Origin: Megaustenia siamemsis
Taxonomy: Eukaryota; Mollusca; Gastropoda; Stylommatophora; Ariophantidae
DNA: 64,000 nucleotides
Direction of reading: 5' to 3'
NCBI GenBank assembly: GCA_032433765.1
Contig: JAVIAB010000046.1
Coordinates: 62,444,951 to 62,508,950, forward strand
This document shows positions 22,601 to 34,900 of this stretch, piece by piece; position 1 is the stretch's first letter; every line of letters begins with the position of its first letter. A model generated the notes under the pieces. It ran no database searches, had not been told where the DNA came from, and saw only the letters and a list, made by a program, of their open reading frames with translations. The position numbers were made by a program, and so were the translations under genes.

Positions 22601-25600
22601 AGGTTGTGGAGTTGGAGGTTGCGGAGTTGGAGGTTGTGGAGTTGGATGTTGTGGAGTTGGAGGTTGTGGAGTTGGAGGTTGTGGAGTTGACGGTTGTGGA
22701 GTTGGAGGTTGTGGAGTTGGAGGTTGTGGAGTTTGTGGATTTGGAGGTTGTGGAGTTGGAGGTTGTGGAGTTGAAGGTTGTGGAGTTGGAGGTTGTGGAG
22801 TTGAAGGTTGTGGAGTTGAAGGTTGTGGAGTTGGAGGTTGTGGAGTTGAAGGTTGTGGAGTTGGAGGTTGTGGAGTTGAAGGTTGTGGAGTTGGAGGTTG
22901 TGGAGTTGAAAGTTGTGGAGTTGAAGGTTGTTGAGTTGGAGGTTGTGGAGTTGAAGGTTGTGGAGTTGGAGGTTGTGGAGTTGAAGGTTGTGGAGGTTGT
23001 GGAGTTGACGGTTGTGAAGTTGGAGGTTGTGGAGTTGAAGGTTGTGGAGGTTGTGGAGTTGGAGGTTGTGGAGTTGGAGGTTGTGGAGTTGGAGGTTGTG
23101 GAGTTGGAGGTTGTGGAGTTGGAGGTTGTGGAGTTGGAGGTTGTGGAGTTGAAGGTTGTGGAGGTGAGGAGTTGGAGGTTTTTGAGTTGGAGGTTGTGAA
23201 GTTGGAGGTTGTGGAGTTGGAGGTTGTGGAGTTGAAGGTTGTGGAGTTGGAGGTTGTGGAGTTGAAGGTTGTGGAGTTGGAGGTTGTGGAGTTGAAGGTT
23301 GTGGAGGTTGTGGAGTTGGAGGTTGTGGAGTTGGAGGTTGTGGAGTTGGAGGTTGTGGAGTTGGAGGTGTGGAGTTGGAGGTGGTGGAGTTGAGGTTGTG
23401 GAGTTGGAGGTTGTGGAGTTGAAGGTTGTGGAGTTGAAGGTTGTGGAGTTGGAGGTTGTGGAGTTGAAGGTTGTTTAGTTGAAGGTTGTGGAGTTGAAGG
23501 TTGTGGAGTTGGAGGTTGTGGAGTTGGAGGTTGTGGAGTTGAAGGTTGTGGAGTTGAAGGTTGTGGAAGTTTGTGGAGTTGACGGTTGTGGAGTTGGAGG
23601 TTGTGGAGTTGGAGGTTGTGGAGTTGAAGTTGTGGAGTTGAAGGTTGTGGAGTTGAAGGTTGTGGAGTTGAAGGTTGTGGAGTTGAGGTTGTGGAGTTGG
23701 AGGTTGTGGAGTTGGAGGTTGTGGAGTTGGAGGTTGTGGAGTTGAAAGTTGTGGAGTTAAAGGTTGTGGAGGTTGTGGAGTTGACGGTTGTGGAGTTGGA
23801 GGTTGTGGAGTTGGAGGTTGTGGAGTTGAAGTTTGTGGAGTTGACGTTTGTGGAGTTGAAGGTTGTGGAGTTGAAGGTTGTGGAGGTTGTGGAGTTGACG
23901 GTTGTGGAGTTGGAGGTTGTGGAGATGGAGGTTGTGGAGTTGGAGGTTGTGGAGTTGAAGGTTGTGGAGTTGAAGGTTGTGAAGTTGGAGGTTGTGGAGT
24001 TGAAGGTTGTGGAGGTATTGGAGTTGACGGTTGTGGAGTTGGAGGTTGTGGTGTTGAAGGTTGTGGAGGTTGTGGAGTTGGAGGTTGTGGAGTTGGAGGT
24101 TGTGGAGGTTGTGGAGGTTGTGGAGTTAGAGGTTGTGGAGTTGAAGGTTGTGGAGGTTGTGGAGTTAGAGGTTGTGGAGTTGAAGGTTGTGGAGGTTGTG
24201 GAGTTAGAGGTTGTGGAGTTGGAGGTTGTGGAGTTGGAGGTTGTGGAGTTGGAGGTTGTGGAGTTGGAGGTTGCGGAGGTTGTGGAGTTAGAGGTTGTGG
24301 AGATAGAGGTTGTGGAGATGAGGTTGTGGAGTTGGAGGTTGTGGAGTTGGAGGTTGCGGAGGTTGTGGAGTTAGAGGTTGTGGAGTTAGAGGTTGTGGAG
24401 TTGGAGGTTGTGGAGTTAGAGGTTGTGGAGTTGGAGGTTGTGGAGTTGGAGGTTGTGGAGTTAGAGGTTGTGGAGTTGGAAGTTGCGGAGGTTGTGGAGT
24501 TGGAGGTTGCGGAGGTTGTGGAGTTAGAGGTTGTGGAGTTAGAGGTTGTGGAGTTAGAGGTTGTGGAGTTAGAGGTTGTGGAGTTGGAAGTTGCGGAGGT
24601 TGTGGAGTTGGAGGTTGCGGAGATTGTGGAATTAGAGGTTGTGGAGTTAGAGGTTGTGGAGTTAGAGGCTGTGGAGTTAGAGGTTGTGGAGTTGGAGGTT
24701 GCGGACGTTGTGGAGTTAGAGGTTGTGGAGTTGGAGGTTGTGGAGTTGGAGGTTGTGGAGTTGGAGGTTGTGGAGTTTGAGGTTGTGGAGTTGGAGGTTG
24801 CGGAGGTTGTGGAGTTGGAGGTTGTGGAGTTGGAGGTTGTGGAGTTAGAGGTTGTTGAGTTGGAAGTTGTGGAGTTGGAGGTTGTGGAGTTGGAGGTTGT
24901 GGAGTTGGAGGTTGTGGAGTTGGAGGTTGTGGAGTTGGAGGTTGTGGAGTTGGAGGTTGTGGAGTTGGAGGTTGCGGAGGTTGTGGAGTTGGAGGTTGTG
25001 GAGTTGGAGGTTGTGGAGTTGGAGTTTGCGGAGGTTGTGGAGTTGGAGGTTGTGGAGTTGGAGGTTGTGGAGTTGGAGGTTGTGCAGTTGGAGGTTGTGG
25101 ACTTGGAGGTTGTGGAGTTGGAGGTTGTGGAGTTGGAGGTTGTGGAGTTGGAGGTTGCGGAGTTGGATGTTGCGGAGGTTGTGGAGTTGGAGGTTGTGGA
25201 GTTGGAGGTTGTGGAGTTGGAGGTTGTGGAGTTGGAGGTTGTGGAGTTGGAGGTTGCGGAGGTTGTGGAGTTGGAGGTTGTGGAGGTTGTGGAGTTGGAG
25301 GTTGTGGAGTTGGAGGTTGCTGAGGTTGTGGAGTTGGAGGTTGTGGAGTTGGAGGTTGCGGAGTTGAAGGTTGTGGAGTTGGAGGTTGTGGAGTTGGAGG
25401 TTGCGGAGTTGGAGGTTGTGGAGTTCTAGGTTGTGGAGTTGGAGGTTGTGGAGGTTGTGGAGTTGGAGGTTGCGGAGTTTGAGGTTGTGGAGTTGGAGGT
25501 TGTGGAGGTTGTGGAGTTGGAGGTTGCGGAGTTGAAGGTTTCGGAGTTGGAGGTTGTGGAGTTGGAGGTTGTGGAGGTTGTGGAGTTGGAGGTTGCGGAG

Positions 25601-28600
25601 TTGGAGGTTGTGGAGTTGGAGGTTGTGGAGGTTGTGGAGTTGGAGGTTGCGGAGTTGGAGGTTGTGGAGTTGGATGTTGTGGAGTTGGAGGTTGTGGAGT
25701 TGGAGGTTGTGGAGTTGACGGTTGTGGAGTTGGAGGTTGTGGAGTTGGAGGTTGTGGAGTTTGTGGATTTGGAGGTTGTGGAGTTGGAGGTTGTGGAGTT
25801 GAAGGTTGTGGAGTTGGAGGTTGTGGAGTTGAAGGTTGTGGAGTTGAAGGTTGTGGAGTTGGAGGTTGTGGAGTTGAAGGTTGTGGAGTTGGAGGTTGTG
25901 GAGTTGAAGGTTGTGGAGTTGGAGGTTGTGGAGTTGAAAGTTGTGGAGTTGAAGGTTGTTGAGTTGGAGGTTGTGGAGTTGAAGGTTGTGGAGTTGGAGG
26001 TTGTGGAGTTGAAGGTTGTGGAGGTTGTGGAGTTGACGGTTGTGAAGTTGGAGGTTGTGGAGTTGAAGGTTGTGGAGGTTGTGGAGTTGGAGGTTGTGGA
26101 GTTGGAGGTTGTGGAGTTGGAGGTTGTGGAGTTGGAGGTTGTGGAGTTGGAGGTTGTGGAGTTGAAGGTTGTGGAGGTTGAGTAGTTGGAGGTTTTTGAG
26201 TTGGAGGTTGTGGAGTTGGAGGTTGTGGAGTTGGAGGTTGTGGAGTTGAAGGTTGTGGAGTTGGAGGTTGTGGAGTTGAAGGTTGTGGAGTTGGAGGTTG
26301 TGGAGTTGAAGGTTGTGGAGGTTGTGGAGTTGGAGGTTGTGGAGTTGGAGGTTGTGGAGTTGGAGGTTGTGGAGTTGGAGGTTGTGGAGTTGGAGGTGGT
26401 GGAGTTGAAGGTTGTGGAGTTGGAGGTTGTGGATTTGAAGGTTGTGGAGTTGAAGGTTGTGAAGTTGGAGGTTGTGGAGTTGAAGGTTGTTTAGTTGAAG
26501 GTTGTGGAGTTGAAGGTTGTGGAGTTGGAGGTTGTGGAGTTGGAGGTTGTGGAGTTGAAGGTTGTGGAGTTGAAGGTTGTGGAGGTTGTGGAGTTGACGG
26601 TTGTGGAGTTGGAGGTTGTGGAGTTGGAGGTTGTGGAGTTGAAGTTTGTGGAGTTGAAGGTTGTGGAGTTGAAGGTTGTGGAGTTGAAGGTTGTGGAGTT
26701 GAAGGTTGTGGAGTTGGAGGTTGTGGAGTTGGAGGTTGTGGAGTTGGAGGTTGTGGAGTTGAAAGTTGTGGAGTTAAAGGTTGTGGAGGTTGTGGAGTTG
26801 ACGGTTGTGGAGTTGGAGGTTGTGGAGTTGGAGGTTGTGGAGTTGAAGTTTGTGGAGTTGACGTTTGTGGAGTTGAAGGTTGTGGAGTTGAAGGTTGTGG
26901 AGGTTGTGGAGTTGACGGTTGTGGAGTTGGAGGTTGTGGAGATGGAGGTTGTGGAGTTGGAGGTTGTGGAGTTGAAGGTTGTGGAGTTGAAGGTTGTGAA
27001 GTTGGAGGTTGTGGAGTTGAAGGTTGTGGAGGTATTGGAGTTGACGGTTGTGGAGTTGGAGGTTGTGGTGTTGAAGGTTGTGGAGGTTGTGGAGTTGGAG
27101 GTTGTGGAGTTGGAGGTTGTGGAGGTTGTGGAGGTTGTGGAGTTAGAGGTTGTGGAGTTGAAGGTTGTGGAGGTTGTGGAGTTAGAGGTTGTGGAGTTGA
27201 AGGTTGTGGAGGTTGTGGAGTTAGAGGTTGTGGAGTTGGAGGTTGTGGAGTTGGAGGTTGTGGAGTTGGAGGTTGTGGAGTTGGAGGTTGCGGAGGTTGT
27301 GGAGTTAGAGGTTGTGGAGATAGAGGTTGTGGAGATGAGGTTGTGGAGTTGGAGGTTGTGGAGTTGGAGGTTGTCGAGTTAGAGATTGTGGAGTTGGAAG
27401 TTGCGGAGGTTGTGGAGTTGGAGGTTGCGGAGGTTGTGGAGTTAAAGGTTGTGGAGTTAGAGGTTGTGGAGTTGGAGGTTGTGGAGTTAGAGGTTGTGGA
27501 GTTGGAGGTTGTGGAGTTGGAGGTTGTGGAGTTGGAGGTTGTGGAGTTGGAGGTTGCGGAGGTTGTGGAGTTAGAGGTTGTGGAGTTAGAGGTTGTGGAG
27601 TTGAGGTTGTGGAGTTAGAGGTTGTGGAGTTGGAGGTTGTGGAGTTGGAGGTTGTGGAGTTAGAGGTTGTGGAGTTGGAAGTTGCGGAGGTTGTGGAGTT
27701 GGAGGTTGCGGAGGTTGTGGAGTTAGAGGTTGTGGAGTTAGAGGTTGTGGAGTTAGAGGTTGTGGAGTTAGAGGTTGTGGAGTTGGAAGTTGCGGAGGTT
27801 GTGGAGTTGGAGGTTGCGGAGATTGTGGAATTAGAGGTTGTGGAGTTAGAGGTTGTGGAGTTAGAGGCTGTGGAGTTGGAGGTTGTGGAGTTGGAGGTTG
27901 CGGACGTTGTGGAGTTAGAGGTTGTGGAGTTGGAGGTTGTGGAGTTGGAGGTTGTGGAGTTGGAGGTTGTGGAGTTTGAGGTTGTGGAGTTGGAGGTTGC
28001 GGAGGTTGTGGAGTTGGAGGTTGTGGAGTTGGAGGTTGTGGAGTTAGAGTTGTTGAGTTGGAAGTTGTGGAGTTGGAGGTTGTGGAGTTGGAGGTTGTGG
28101 AGTTGGAGGTTGTGGAGTTGGAGGTTGTGGAGTTGGAGGTTGTGGAGTTGGAGGTTGCGGAGGTTGTGGAGTTGGAGGTTGTGGAGTTGGAGGTTGTGGA
28201 GTTGGAGGTTGTGGAGTTGGAGTTTGCGGAGGTTGTGGAGATGGAGGTTGTGGAGTTGGAGGTTGTGGAGTTGGAGGTTGTGGAGTTGGAGGTTGTGGAC
28301 TTGGAGGTTGTGGAGTTGGAGGTTGTGGAGTTGGAGGTTGTGGAGTTGGAGGTTGTGGAGTTGGAGGTTGCGGAGTTGGATGTTGCGGAGGTTGTGGAGT
28401 TGGAGGTTGTGGAGTTGGAGGTTGTGGAGTTGGAGGTTGTGGAGTTGGAGGTTGTGGAGTTGGAGGTTGCGGAGGTTGTGGAGTTGGAGGTTGTGGAGGT
28501 TGTGGAGTTGGAGGTTGTGGAGTTGGAGGTTGCGGAGGTTGTGGAGTTGGAGGTTGTGGAGTTGGAGGTTGTGGAGTTGGAGGTTGTGGAGTTGGAGGTT

Positions 28601-29970
28601 GTGGAGTTGGAGGTTGTGGAGTTGGAGGTTGTGGAGTTGGAGGTTGCGGAGGTTGTGGAGTTGGAGGTTGTGGTGTTGGAGGTTGTGGAGGTTGTGGAGT
28701 TGGAGGTTGTGGAGTTGGAGGTTGCGGAGGTTGTGGAGTTGAAGGTTGTGGAGTTGGAGGTTGTGGAGTTGGAGGTCTTGGAGTTGGAGGTTGTGGAGTT
28801 GGAGGTTGTGGAGTTGGAGGTTGCGGAGGTTGTGGAGTTGGAGGTTGTAGAGTTGGAGGTTGTGGAGTTGGAGGTTGTGGAATTGGAGGTTGTGGAGTTG
28901 GAGGTTGCGGAGGTTGTGGAGTTGGAGGTTGTGGAGTTGGAGGTTGTGGAGTTGGAGGTTGTGGAGTTAGAGGTTGTTGTGGAGTTAGAGGTTGTTGAGT
29001 TGGAGGTTGTGGAGTTGGAGGTTGTGGAGTTGGAGGTTGCGGAGTTGGGGGTTGTGGAGTTGGAGTTTGCGGAGGTTGTGGAGTTAGAGGTTGTGGAGTT
29101 GGAGATTGTGGAGTTGGAGGTTGCGGAGGTTGTGGAGTTAGAGTTTGTGGAGTTGGAGGTTGCGGAAGTTGTGGAGTTAGAGGTGTGGAGTTGGAGGTTG
29201 CGGAGGTTGTGGAGTTAGAGGTTGTGGATTTGGAGGTTGTGGAGTTGGAGGTTGTGGAGTTGGAGGTTGTGGAGTTGGAGGTTGTGGAGTTGGAGGTTGC
29301 GGAGGTTTTGGAGGTTGTGGAGTTAGAGGTTGTGGAGTTGGAGGTTGTGGAGTTGGAGGTTGTGGAATTGGAGGTTGTGGAGTTTGAGGTTGCGGAGGTT
29401 GTGGAGTCGGAGGTTGTGGAGTTGGAGGCTGTGGAGATTGTGGAGTCGGAGGTTGTGGAGTTAGAGGTTGTGGAGTTAGAGGTTGTGGAGTTGGAGGTTG
29501 TGGAGTTGGAGGTTGCGGAGGTTGTGGAGTTGGAGGTTGTGGAGTTGGAGGCTGTGGAGTTGGAGACTGTGGAGTTGGAGGTTGTGGAGTTGGAGGCTGT
29601 GGATTTGGAGGTTGTGGAGTTGGATGTTGTGGAGTTGGAGGTTGTGGAGTTGGAGGTTGTGGAGTTGGAGGCTGTGGAGTTAGAGGCTGTAGAGTTGGAG
29701 GTTGTGGAGTTGGAATTTGTGGAGTTGGAGGTTGTGGAGGTTGTGGAGTTGGAGGCTGTGGAGTTGGAGGCTGTGGAGTTGGAGGTTGTGGAGTTGGAGA
29801 TTTTGGAGGTTGTGGAGTTGGAGGTTGTGGAGTTGGAGGTTGTATAGTTGGAGGTTGTGGAGTTGGAGGCTGTGGAGGTTGTGAATTTGGAGGTTGTGGA
29901 GTTGGAGGTTGTGGAGTTGGAGGTTGTGGAGTTGGAGGTTGTGGAGTTAGAGGTTGTGAAGTTGGAGGCT
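16612..29970. repeat. 13.4-kb array of a 15-bp G/T-rich unit
   Basis: The base unit is ggttgtggagttgga, mixed with 9-bp half steps (ggttgtgga). Substitutions at fixed positions (ttgcgg, gttgaag, gttgacg, gttagag) form recognisable strings. Landmarks show higher-order duplication: the rare ttcta word is at 17,443, 20,488, 22,396 and 25,424, and ggtattg is at 18,396, 22,119, 24,014 and 27,031. The shared steps are about 1.90 kb and 3.02 kb. Both unit lengths are multiples of three, so long frames run in several phases on the plus strand (Val-Val-Glu-Leu-Glu, Gly-Cys-Gly-Val) and a 643-codon minus frame reads Thr-Pro-Gln-Pro-Pro. I do not call any of these genes. The plus strand has very little C. 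Confidence 0.95.
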
Positions 29971-30545
29971 TTCAAGCTGTGAATATTTGAAGTCAGAAGT
30001 TGCAGCTTGGGGTTGTGGAGCTTGTGTTGAAAAGTGTGGAGTTTAAAGTCGACGAGTGTGAAGTTAGAGTCGATGAGTGTGGAGTTAGAGTCGATGAGTG
30101 TGGAGTTAGAGTCGATGAGTGTGGAGTTAGAGTCGATGAGTGTGGAGTTAGAGTCGATGAGTGTGGAGTTAGAGTCGATGAGTGTGAAGTTAGAGTCGAT
30201 GAGTGTGGAGTTAGAGTCGACGAGTGTGGAGCTTGAGTCGACGAGTGAGGAGTTAGAGTCGATGAGTGTGGAGCTTGAGTCGACGAGTGTGGAGTTAGAG
30301 TCGATGAGTGTGAAGTTAGAGTCGATGAGTGTGGAGTTAGAGTCGACGAGTGTGGAGTTAAAGTCGATGAGTGTGGAGTTAGAGTCGACGAGTGTGAAGT
30401 TAGAGTCGATGAGTGTGGAGTTAGAGTCGATGAATGTGGAATTAGATTCGACGAGTGTGGAGCTTGAGTCGACGAGTGTGAAGCTATAATTTTTATAGAG
30501 GAGTCGACGAGTGTGAAGCTAGAGTCGACGAGTGTGGAGCTAGAG
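29971..30545. repeat. 21-bp tandem array
   Basis: The unit is built from gtggagttagag plus tcgatgagt, with cgacgag/cgatgag and gagcttgag variants. The first half, tgtggagttagag, is identical to a common variant of the neighbouring 15-bp array, so this array probably grew out of it. A decayed transition lies at 29,971-30,045. A 193-codon Ser/Thr-rich frame spans the minus strand, again only because 21 is divisible by three. Confidence 0.92.
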
Positions 30546-31160
30546 TGTAAAGTTTTAGAGTTAGTCATCGGCAATGTAGGGACTTATAGGAAAGCCTGTA
30601 GACGTGCAGAACCTGAGGCAGCCTGACTTGGTTTGACATGTCGGCATGTTCCTAAACAACTGGCGTCAGACATGACAACTTGACCGATGAGTTGACGGGT
30701 CGCTGCTGTCATCTCAATTTATTTGCTGGAAACATCACAGAGACTTGTCAGAAAGTTAAAGGAATAACCTGATTGGTCAATATCCCGAGGGTCAAGGAAT
30801 AATGGAGAGTTCAAAGGTCACCTGATCAATATGGCACATTTCTTCTGCTACTGTTGTAAGTCCCCTCAAACGATTTTCGTCGTCCGTCCTTGTGAGGTCG
30901 TTAAATAAGCAGTGTTGCGCTGTGTCTTGGTTAGGACTCAACAAATCCGACCTCAGTACATACATGGATTTAGTTGGCGCTATCACGAGCTTGTACACAG
31001 ACCACACGTCCCAATTCACGAACATTCTCAGACGAACACACACACATACACACACACATACACACACACACATATATCTCTAAGCTACTGGCTTCTGCTG
31101 CTCGTTGGTTATCATCATGTGCCCTATCGGTTGACGTAGGCGATCACACAATTCTCTATC
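30546..31160. other. Unique stretch with a possible LINE tail remnant
   Basis: No host gene is seen. On the minus strand, about 30,790-30,960 reads QDTAQHCLFNDL followed by RLRGLTTVAEEM. This loosely resembles the zinc-knuckle-like end of Jockey/RNase H LINE proteins, where a TxxHxLxxC segment is followed by an R..LWP and an L-rich tail. The key second Cys is absent. A short CA repeat lies at 31,037-31,072. Confidence 0.35.
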
Positions 31161-31162
31161 CA

Positions 31163-31905
31163 CAGAGTTTCATATCAATTCTGTTGTTGACTGTTTTCCA
31201 TGCCATGACACTAAGCTATCTAGTACTTTCTCTTTATGTCGTCCGCCATATCTCTCTCCCTGTATTTTGCCAGTTGTAACCAAGTATTCCAACTTTCCTC
31301 TTCTCATGATGTGCCAGAAAAATGTTGATTGTTTCTTTCTGATATTTTTTAGGAGCTCCATTTTTATGTTGGCCTCTTTGAGAACTTCCTCATTGGTCTT
31401 TCGTGCTGTCCAGGGAACTTTCAACATTCTTCTGAGAAATCCCATCTCTGTGACCTCTAATTGTATTTTCATTTGTTTGTCTAATGTCCATGATTCACGT
31501 CTATGGGTCAACATGTGTTTTCTATAGCACCGATGTATTCTCTTATCTCTTTTATTAGACATAGATTTGTTGCATAAGACTTTTTCATTTTCTGAAAAGC
31601 TATTTTGGCCTTAGCTATTTAACTTTTTATTTCTGTGTTTCATCTTCAATCTGATGTTATTGTTGAGTCCAAGTATTTGACGCGTTGCACTTGTCTCAGA
31701 TTTGTCCTGTTTATTTTTATATTGCATGATGGTGATGATTATTTCGTCGATATGACCATTACTTCTGTTTTCTTACTATTCAGACTGAGATCTTCCTTGT
31801 TGCTTTCTTTCACTATTCATTTTGGTTTAGACACGACGAATTCATCTATTATGTTTGTCGTATTTGGTTTGAAGTTGCTTGCAAAAAGTCAATTTCAGAA
31901 ACAGA
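31163..31905 (-). mobile_element. Degenerate LINE RT C-terminal fragment
   Basis: Minus-strand remnant of a non-LTR RT. Starting near 31,905 and crossing several frameshifts, the reading gives IIDEF, then LSLNSKKTEVMVIS (the post-palm KKT motif near 31,760-31,780), NIKINRTNLRQVQRVKYLD and IAKAKIAFQKM. It then continues as a 130-codon open stretch (31,562-31,170) with MGFLRRMLKVPWTARKTNEE, a histidine-rich HIMRRGKLE motif and a basic GERYGGRHKEK tail. This order is normal for LINE C-termini. The 43-bp array begins immediately at its 5' side, close to where the catalytic ADD box should be. No flanking duplication was found. Confidence 0.85.
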
Positions 31906-34900
31906 GGTTCATAATCAGCCTTGTACTTGTACATTGACACTCAACAGAAGACCATAATCAGCCTTGTACTTGTACATTGACACTCAACAGAAGACCATAA
32001 TCAGCCTTGTACTTGTACATTGACACTCAACAGAAGACCATAATCAGCCTTGTACTTGTACATTGACACTCAACAGAAGACCATAATCAGCCTTGTACTT
32101 GTACTTTGACACTCAACAGAAGACCATAATCAGCCTTGTACTTGTACTTTGACACTCAACAGAAGACCATAATCAGCCTTGTACTTTTATACTTTGACAC
32201 TCAACAGAAGACCATAATCAGCCTTGTACTTGTACTTTCACACTCAACAGAAGACCATAATCAGCCTTGTACTTGTACTTTGACACTCAACAGAAGACCA
32301 TAATCAGCATTGTACTTTTATACTTTGACACCCAACAGAAGACCATAATCAGCCTTGTACTTGTACTTTCACACTCAACAAAAGACCATAATCAGCCTTG
32401 TACTTTTATACTTTGACACTCAACAGTAGACCATAATCAGCCTTGTACTTGTACTTTGACACTCAACAGAAGACCATAATCAGCATTGTACTTTTATACT
32501 TTGACACCCAACAGAAGACCATAATTAGCCTTGTATTTGTACTTTGACACCCAACAGAAGACCATAATCAGCCTTGTACTTGTACTTTGACACTCAACAG
32601 AAAACCATAATCAGCCTTGTACTTGTACTTTGACACTCAAAAGTAAACCATAATCAGCCTTGTACTTGTACTTTGACACTCAACAGTAGACCATAATCAG
32701 CCTTGTACTTGTACTTTGACACTCAACAGTAGACCATAATCAGCCTTGTACTTGTACTTTGACACTCAACAGTAGACCATAATCAGTCTTGTACTTGTAC
32801 TTTGACACTCAACAGAAGACCATAATCAGCCTTGTAATTGTACTTTGACACTCAACAGAAGACCATAATCAGCCTTGTAATTGTACTTTGACACTCAACA
32901 GAAGACCATAATCAGCCTTGTACTTGTACTTTGACACTCAACAAAAGACCATAATCAGCCTTGTACTTGTACTTTGACACTCAACAGAAGACCATAATCA
33001 GCCTTGTACTTGTACTTTGACACTCAACAGTAGACCATAATCAGCCTTGTACTTGTACTTTGACACTCAACAGAAGACCATAATCAGCCTTGTACTTGTA
33101 CTTTGACACCTAACAGAAGACCATAATCAGCCTTGTACTTGTACTTTGACACTCAACAAAAGACCATAATCAGCCTTGTAATTGTACTTTGACACTCAAC
33201 AGAAGACCATAATCAGCCTTGTACTTGTACTTTGACACTCAACAAAAGACCATAATCAGCCTTGTACTTGTACTTTGACACTCAACAGAAGACCATAATC
33301 AGCCTTGTACTTGTACTTTGACACTCAACAGTAGACCATAATCAGCTTTGTACTTGTACTTTGACACTCAACAGAAGACCATAATCAGCCTTGTACTTGT
33401 ACTTTGACACTCAACAGAAGGCCATAATCAGCCTTGTACTTGTACTTTGACACTCAACAGAAGACCATAATCAGCCTTGTACTTGTACTTTGACACTCAA
33501 CAGAAGACCATAATCAGCCTTGTACTTGTACTTTGACACTCAACAGAAGACCATAATCAGCCTTGTACTTGTACTTTGACACTCAACAGAAGACCATAAT
33601 CAGCCTCGTACTTGTACTTTGACACTCAACAAAAGACCATAATCAGCATTGTACTTTTATACTTTGACACTCAACAGTAGACCATAATCAGCCTTGTACT
33701 TTTATACTTTGACACTCAACAGAAGACCATAATCAGCCTTGTACTTGTACTTTGACACTCAACAGAAGACCATAATCAGCCTTGTACTTGTACTTTGACA
33801 CTCAACAGTAGACCATAATCAGCCTCCTACTTGTACTTTGACACTCAACAAAAGACCATAATCAGCATTGTACTTTTATACTTTGACACTCAACAGAAGA
33901 CCATAATCAGCCTTGTACTTGTACTTTGACACTCAACAGAAGACCATAATCAGCCTTGTACTTGTACATTGACACTCAAAAGAAGACCATAATCAGCCTT
34001 GTAATTGTACTTTGACACTCAACAGAAGACCATAATCAGCCTTGTAATTGTACTTTGACACCCAACAGAAGACCATAATCAGCCTTGTACTTGTACTTTG
34101 ACACTCATCAGAAGACCATAATCAGCCTTGTACTTGTACTTTGACACTCAACAGAAGACCATAATCAGGCTTGTACTTGTACTTTGACACTCAACAGAAG
34201 ACCATAATCAGCCTTGTACTTGTACTTTGACACTCAACAGAAAACCATAATCAGCCTTGTACTTGTACTTTGACACTCAACAGAAGACCATAATCAGCCT
34301 CGTACTTGTACCTTGACACTCAACAGTAGACCATAATCAGCCTTGTACTTTTATACTTTGACACTCAACAGAAGACCATAATCAGCCTTGTACTTGTACT
34401 TTGACACTCAACAGGAGACCATAATCAGCCTTGTACTTGTACTTTGACACTCAACAGAAGACCATAATCAGCCTTATACTTGTACTTTGACACCCAACAG
34501 AAGACCATAATCAGCCTTGTACTTGTACTTTGACACTCAACAGAAGACCATAATCAGCCTTGTACTTGTACTTTGACACTCAACAAAAGACCATAATCAG
34601 CCTTGTACTTCTTATTTTGACACTCAACAGAAGACCATAATCAGCCTTGTACTTGTACTTTGACACTCAACAGAAGACCATAATCAGCCTTGTACTTGTA
34701 CTTTGACACCCAACAGAAGACCATAATCAGCCTTGTACTTGTACTTTGACACTCAACAGAAGACCATAATCAGCCTTGTACTTGTACTTTGACACTCAAC
34801 AAAAGACCATAATCAGCCTTGTACTTCGTACTTTGACACTCAACAGAAGACCATAATCAGCCTTGTACTTGTACTTTGACACTCAACAGAAGACCATAAT

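Noticed and set aside
28044..29975. 643-codon minus frame rich in Thr-Pro-Gln-Pro-Pro
   Set aside because: Antisense reading of the 15-bp array; frame changes from Ser-Thr-Thr to Pro-Gln-Pro mid-way, as expected for a drifting repeat and not for a selected protein.
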